Source: Calditrichota bacterium (GTDB taxonomy: Bacteria > Zhuqueibacterota > Zhuqueibacteria > Zhuqueibacterales > Geothermadaptataceae). From it: DNA of 6,462 nucleotides. The stretch is taken from assembly GCA_008501545.1 (NCBI GenBank), contig QQUM01000725.1, positions 1-6,462 on the forward strand, read 5' to 3'. Within the stretch, counting starts at the first letter, position 1. Every line of letters begins with the position of its first letter. The notes under the pieces are model-generated. The model did not search any database, was not told the DNA's origin, and worked only from the letters and a program-made list of their open reading frames with translations. Made by a program: the position numbers and the translations under genes. Shown here piece by piece: positions 4,856 to 6,462 of the stretch.

Positions 4856-6462
4856 CAGGGCCCACGCCAAATTCTTTCATCAACACCGGCAGCGAATAGT
4901 GTCATCGCATCGGCCAGTGATCCGATCACCATCGAGTTTGACAGCACGGTGCAGCTTTCCCAGAATTACGAAAACTATGTATGGATAACAGGGAATTACT
5001 ACGGTTATTATTTGCAACCGGGGAATCTCACTGCGGACGGCTACAAAATTGATCTGAAAAATGATGGTAAAACGCTCGTTCTGTCTCTTCCCTTTGAAAC
5101 AGCTTTCGCCGATGGTGAAGATATCGTCGTTGCAATCCATCCCTTCTTTTTTGCTGATCAAAACGATTTTGTCCCGGTACGATTGCAATTTCGAGTGGTG
5201 ACCAAAGCCGGTATTGCCAGCACAGGTTTCACTACGGTTAACTTACAAATGGATCCCATTGCCGTCCAGCCTGTCAAAGCCGTCGCTGCCAATCTCGATG
5301 ACGATGAATTTCTGGAGCTGGCCATCGTCAGTGCAACCAACAGCATCATCAGCATTTTCGATAACAAAGATAAAGTACTTGAAAACGTCTTCGCGGACTC
5401 AATCCTCGCCACCAGCGCCCTGGATGCAGAAAAATTATTAACACCGCTCGATATTGCAGCCGCGGATTTTGACATGGATGGCAACCTCGATCTCGTCGTC
5501 CCCTTTCGAGATAGCAACACGGCGATTTTACTCTGGGGGAGCGCCGGACCATCACCAAATTTTTCTGCAGCCAATGTCGAACGCATAATCAATGTCGGGA
5601 TTCTGCCCCAGGCTGTTAAACCTGTGGACTATAACAGCGATGGTTTGATGGATTTATTGGTTGTTGCCCGGGCTGAAAACCGTGTTTATATTTTGGAAAA
5701 CACCGCAGGTTCCCGCTCGAATACGTTTACGCGTGTACAGAAAGACTTGCTTGCGAATGAAGGGCCTGTTATCGTAACAACGGGCGATTTCAACGCGGAT
5801 GGTTATATCGATTTTGCGACAGCGAATATCGCCCGGCGGGATATCAGCATCTTCATGCAAAACACCGGCGGATTTGGCAGTGCAAAGGTCGTACAGCTCC
5901 CCTTCCGCCCCCTCGATATACAGGCGCTGAACATGCGCGTTGTACCAAATCCATCGCAGACCGAATTTTTGGAACTTGCCGTGCTTTCCTCAGATGTTCC
6001 CTATTTTGGCAAAGCCAATGCAAATGAAATAGCCGGAACGCAGCTCACGCTGTTCGAGTGGGATGATAGCGGCCAAACATTTGTGAAATACGATTCGGTG
6101 CAATTGCAGGATCAAGCGCTCTCATTTGATGTGGCTGATTTAAACGGTGATTTCCGCGAAACGGACGAAGTGCGCGATCACCTGCTTGATATTGCACTAA
6201 GCAGTTTTCGTGGCAATCGCATTGATTATGTCTTCAATGATGAGGGAAATATTGGTGAAGTTCGTGAAATAAAGCCAATTGATAGCCCGCTCTCAATTAT
6301 CGCGGCAGATTTAAATCAGGACGGTATTGAAGATTTAATCTATACGGGCTATTACAGCGGGGAACTCGTCTATCTACGCTCTTTTGGATTGCCCGAAAAA
6401 GTGCTTGGACACGACTTCGGCGATACATTCATTGACAGCTGCAAGGAACTGATCCGAACTTT
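4763..6462 (+). CDS. Secreted Ig/FG-GAP (VCBS) seven-blade propeller protein, 3' truncated
   Basis: The frame is open from ATG 4763 to the window end (566 complete codons plus two bases) with no stop. In order: Sec signal peptide (residues 1-31); a Big_5/SbsA-like Ig domain (about 36-149), recognisable from the SSTPAANS....DPITIEFDSTV opening; a seven-blade FG-GAP/VCBS-type propeller (about 170-545) with Asp/Asn calcium loops at 177, 235, 289, 342, about 390 (degenerate), 459 and 516; then residues 549-566, which resemble the opening of a Hydin/choice-of-anchor-D domain. Such integrin-alpha-like propellers occur in secreted adhesins and large surface proteins of FCB bacteria. No catalytic residues are recognised. 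The rest, perhaps including a T9SS sorting domain like that of the first gene, lies beyond the window. It is coupled to the TPR gene by the ATGA overlap. Surface or adhesion function is inferred. Confidence 0.92.
   Translation, partial: MMRFNTKHKNLGASLLYVLLINLFFCAVAFAQGPRQILSSTPAANSVIASASDPITIEFDSTVQLSQNYENYVWITGNYYGYYLQPGNLTADGYKIDLKNDGKTLVLSLPFETAFADGEDIVVAIHPFFFADQNDFVPVRLQFRVVTKAGIASTGFTTVNLQMDPIAVQPVKAVAANLDDDEFLELAIVSATNSIISIFDNKDKVLENVFADSILATSALDAEKLLTPLDIAAADFDMDGNLDLVVPFRDSNTAILLWGSAGPSPNFSAANVERIINVGILPQAVKPVDYNSDGLMDLLVVARAENRVYILENTAGSRSNTFTRVQKDLLANEGPVIVTTGDFNADGYIDFATANIARRDISIFMQNTGGFGSAKVVQLPFRPLDIQALNMRVVPNPSQTEFLELAVLSSDVPYFGKANANEIAGTQLTLFEWDDSGQTFVKYDSVQLQDQALSFDVADLNGDFRETDEVRDHLLDIALSSFRGNRIDYVFNDEGNIGEVREIKPIDSPLSIIAADLNQDGIEDLIYTGYYSGELVYLRSFGLPEKVLGHDFGDTFIDSCKELIRT
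5282..6394 (+). repeat. Seven FG-GAP/VCBS-type blades with calcium-loop motifs
   Basis: Blade loops, by residue of the downstream protein: NLDDDEFLE (177-185), DFDMDGNLD (235-243), DYNSDGLMD (289-297), DFNADGYID (342-350), a degenerate loop at about 390 followed by FLELAVL, DLNGD (459-463) with a long insertion before Asp476, and DLNQDGIED (516-524). Each is followed by a hydrophobic strand (such as LVVP, LLVVA or LAIVS) and then a second strand ending in an I.IF or V.IL.N pattern. Spacing is roughly 48-69 residues. DxDxDGxxD loops of this type bind calcium in integrin-alpha propellers. Four blades (2, 3, 4 and 7) keep the full motif; blades 1, 5 and 6 are altered. Confidence 0.85.
6407..6462 (+). 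other. Possible start of a Hydin/choice-of-anchor-D Ig domain at the window edge
   Basis: Residues 549-566 (GHDFGDTFIDSCKELIRT) match the usual opening of ASPM-SPD-2-Hydin and choice-of-anchor-D domains, in which a DFG(D/N) strand is followed within about ten residues by S.K.L and then by TITNTG-type text. Only the first strand and a half lies in the window, so the call rests on this short pattern. Confidence 0.45.

Noticed and set aside
5158..5592. Minus-strand open frame of 144 codons
   Set aside because: It is antisense to the propeller gene, whose plus frame encodes clear calcium-loop motifs; the Ser/Ala/Leu-rich product is a typical shadow.

Overview
The window carries three consecutive plus-strand genes, all encoding exported proteins with repetitive architecture. 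The first and last are cut by the window edges. No RNA gene, mobile element, CRISPR array or metabolic enzyme is visible. The clearest taxonomic clue is the C-terminus of the first protein. It has a NQNYPNPFN motif, a FlgD-like Ig fold and a basic terminal KKLLLTK, which together are the type A sorting signal of type IX secretion (T9SS). This points to the FCB superphylum. The exact NQNYPNPFN wording is common in Calditrichota, KSB1-like, Ignavibacteria and Marinimicrobia lineages, but the phylum cannot be fixed from sequence alone. The weak Shine-Dalgarno signals before the visible starts fit that group.

Layout: (1) 1-1746 is the C-terminal part of a T9SS cargo protein. It has three tandem ~95-residue Ig-like repeats with a cysteine pattern, a fourth Ig-like domain, an unassigned beta-rich domain and the sorting domain. 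(2) 1747-2318 is an AT-rich gap of 572 bases with no convincing gene, terminator or promoter. (3) 2319-4766 encodes an 815-residue membrane-anchored, possibly lipidated, TPR protein. Its N-terminal third has canonical 34/35-residue TPRs. From residue 300 to the C-terminus it switches to nine consecutive units with an exact 58-residue period and no indels. (4) 4763-6462 is a secreted protein that overlaps the TPR gene by four bases (ATGA). It has a Sec signal peptide, a Big_5-like Ig domain, seven FG-GAP/VCBS-type blades with DxDxDGxxD calcium loops, and what looks like the start of a Hydin/choice-of-anchor-D domain at the window edge.

The overlap indicates that the TPR protein and the propeller protein are co-translated. 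By inference they form a cell-envelope module: a periplasmic or surface TPR scaffold plus a large secreted adhesin-like or surface protein. The upstream T9SS cargo is probably a separate transcription unit because of the long gap. The strongest unusual signal is the exact 58-residue TPR-derived repeat. The rest resembles the ordinary, poorly characterised surface-protein repertoire of FCB bacteria.
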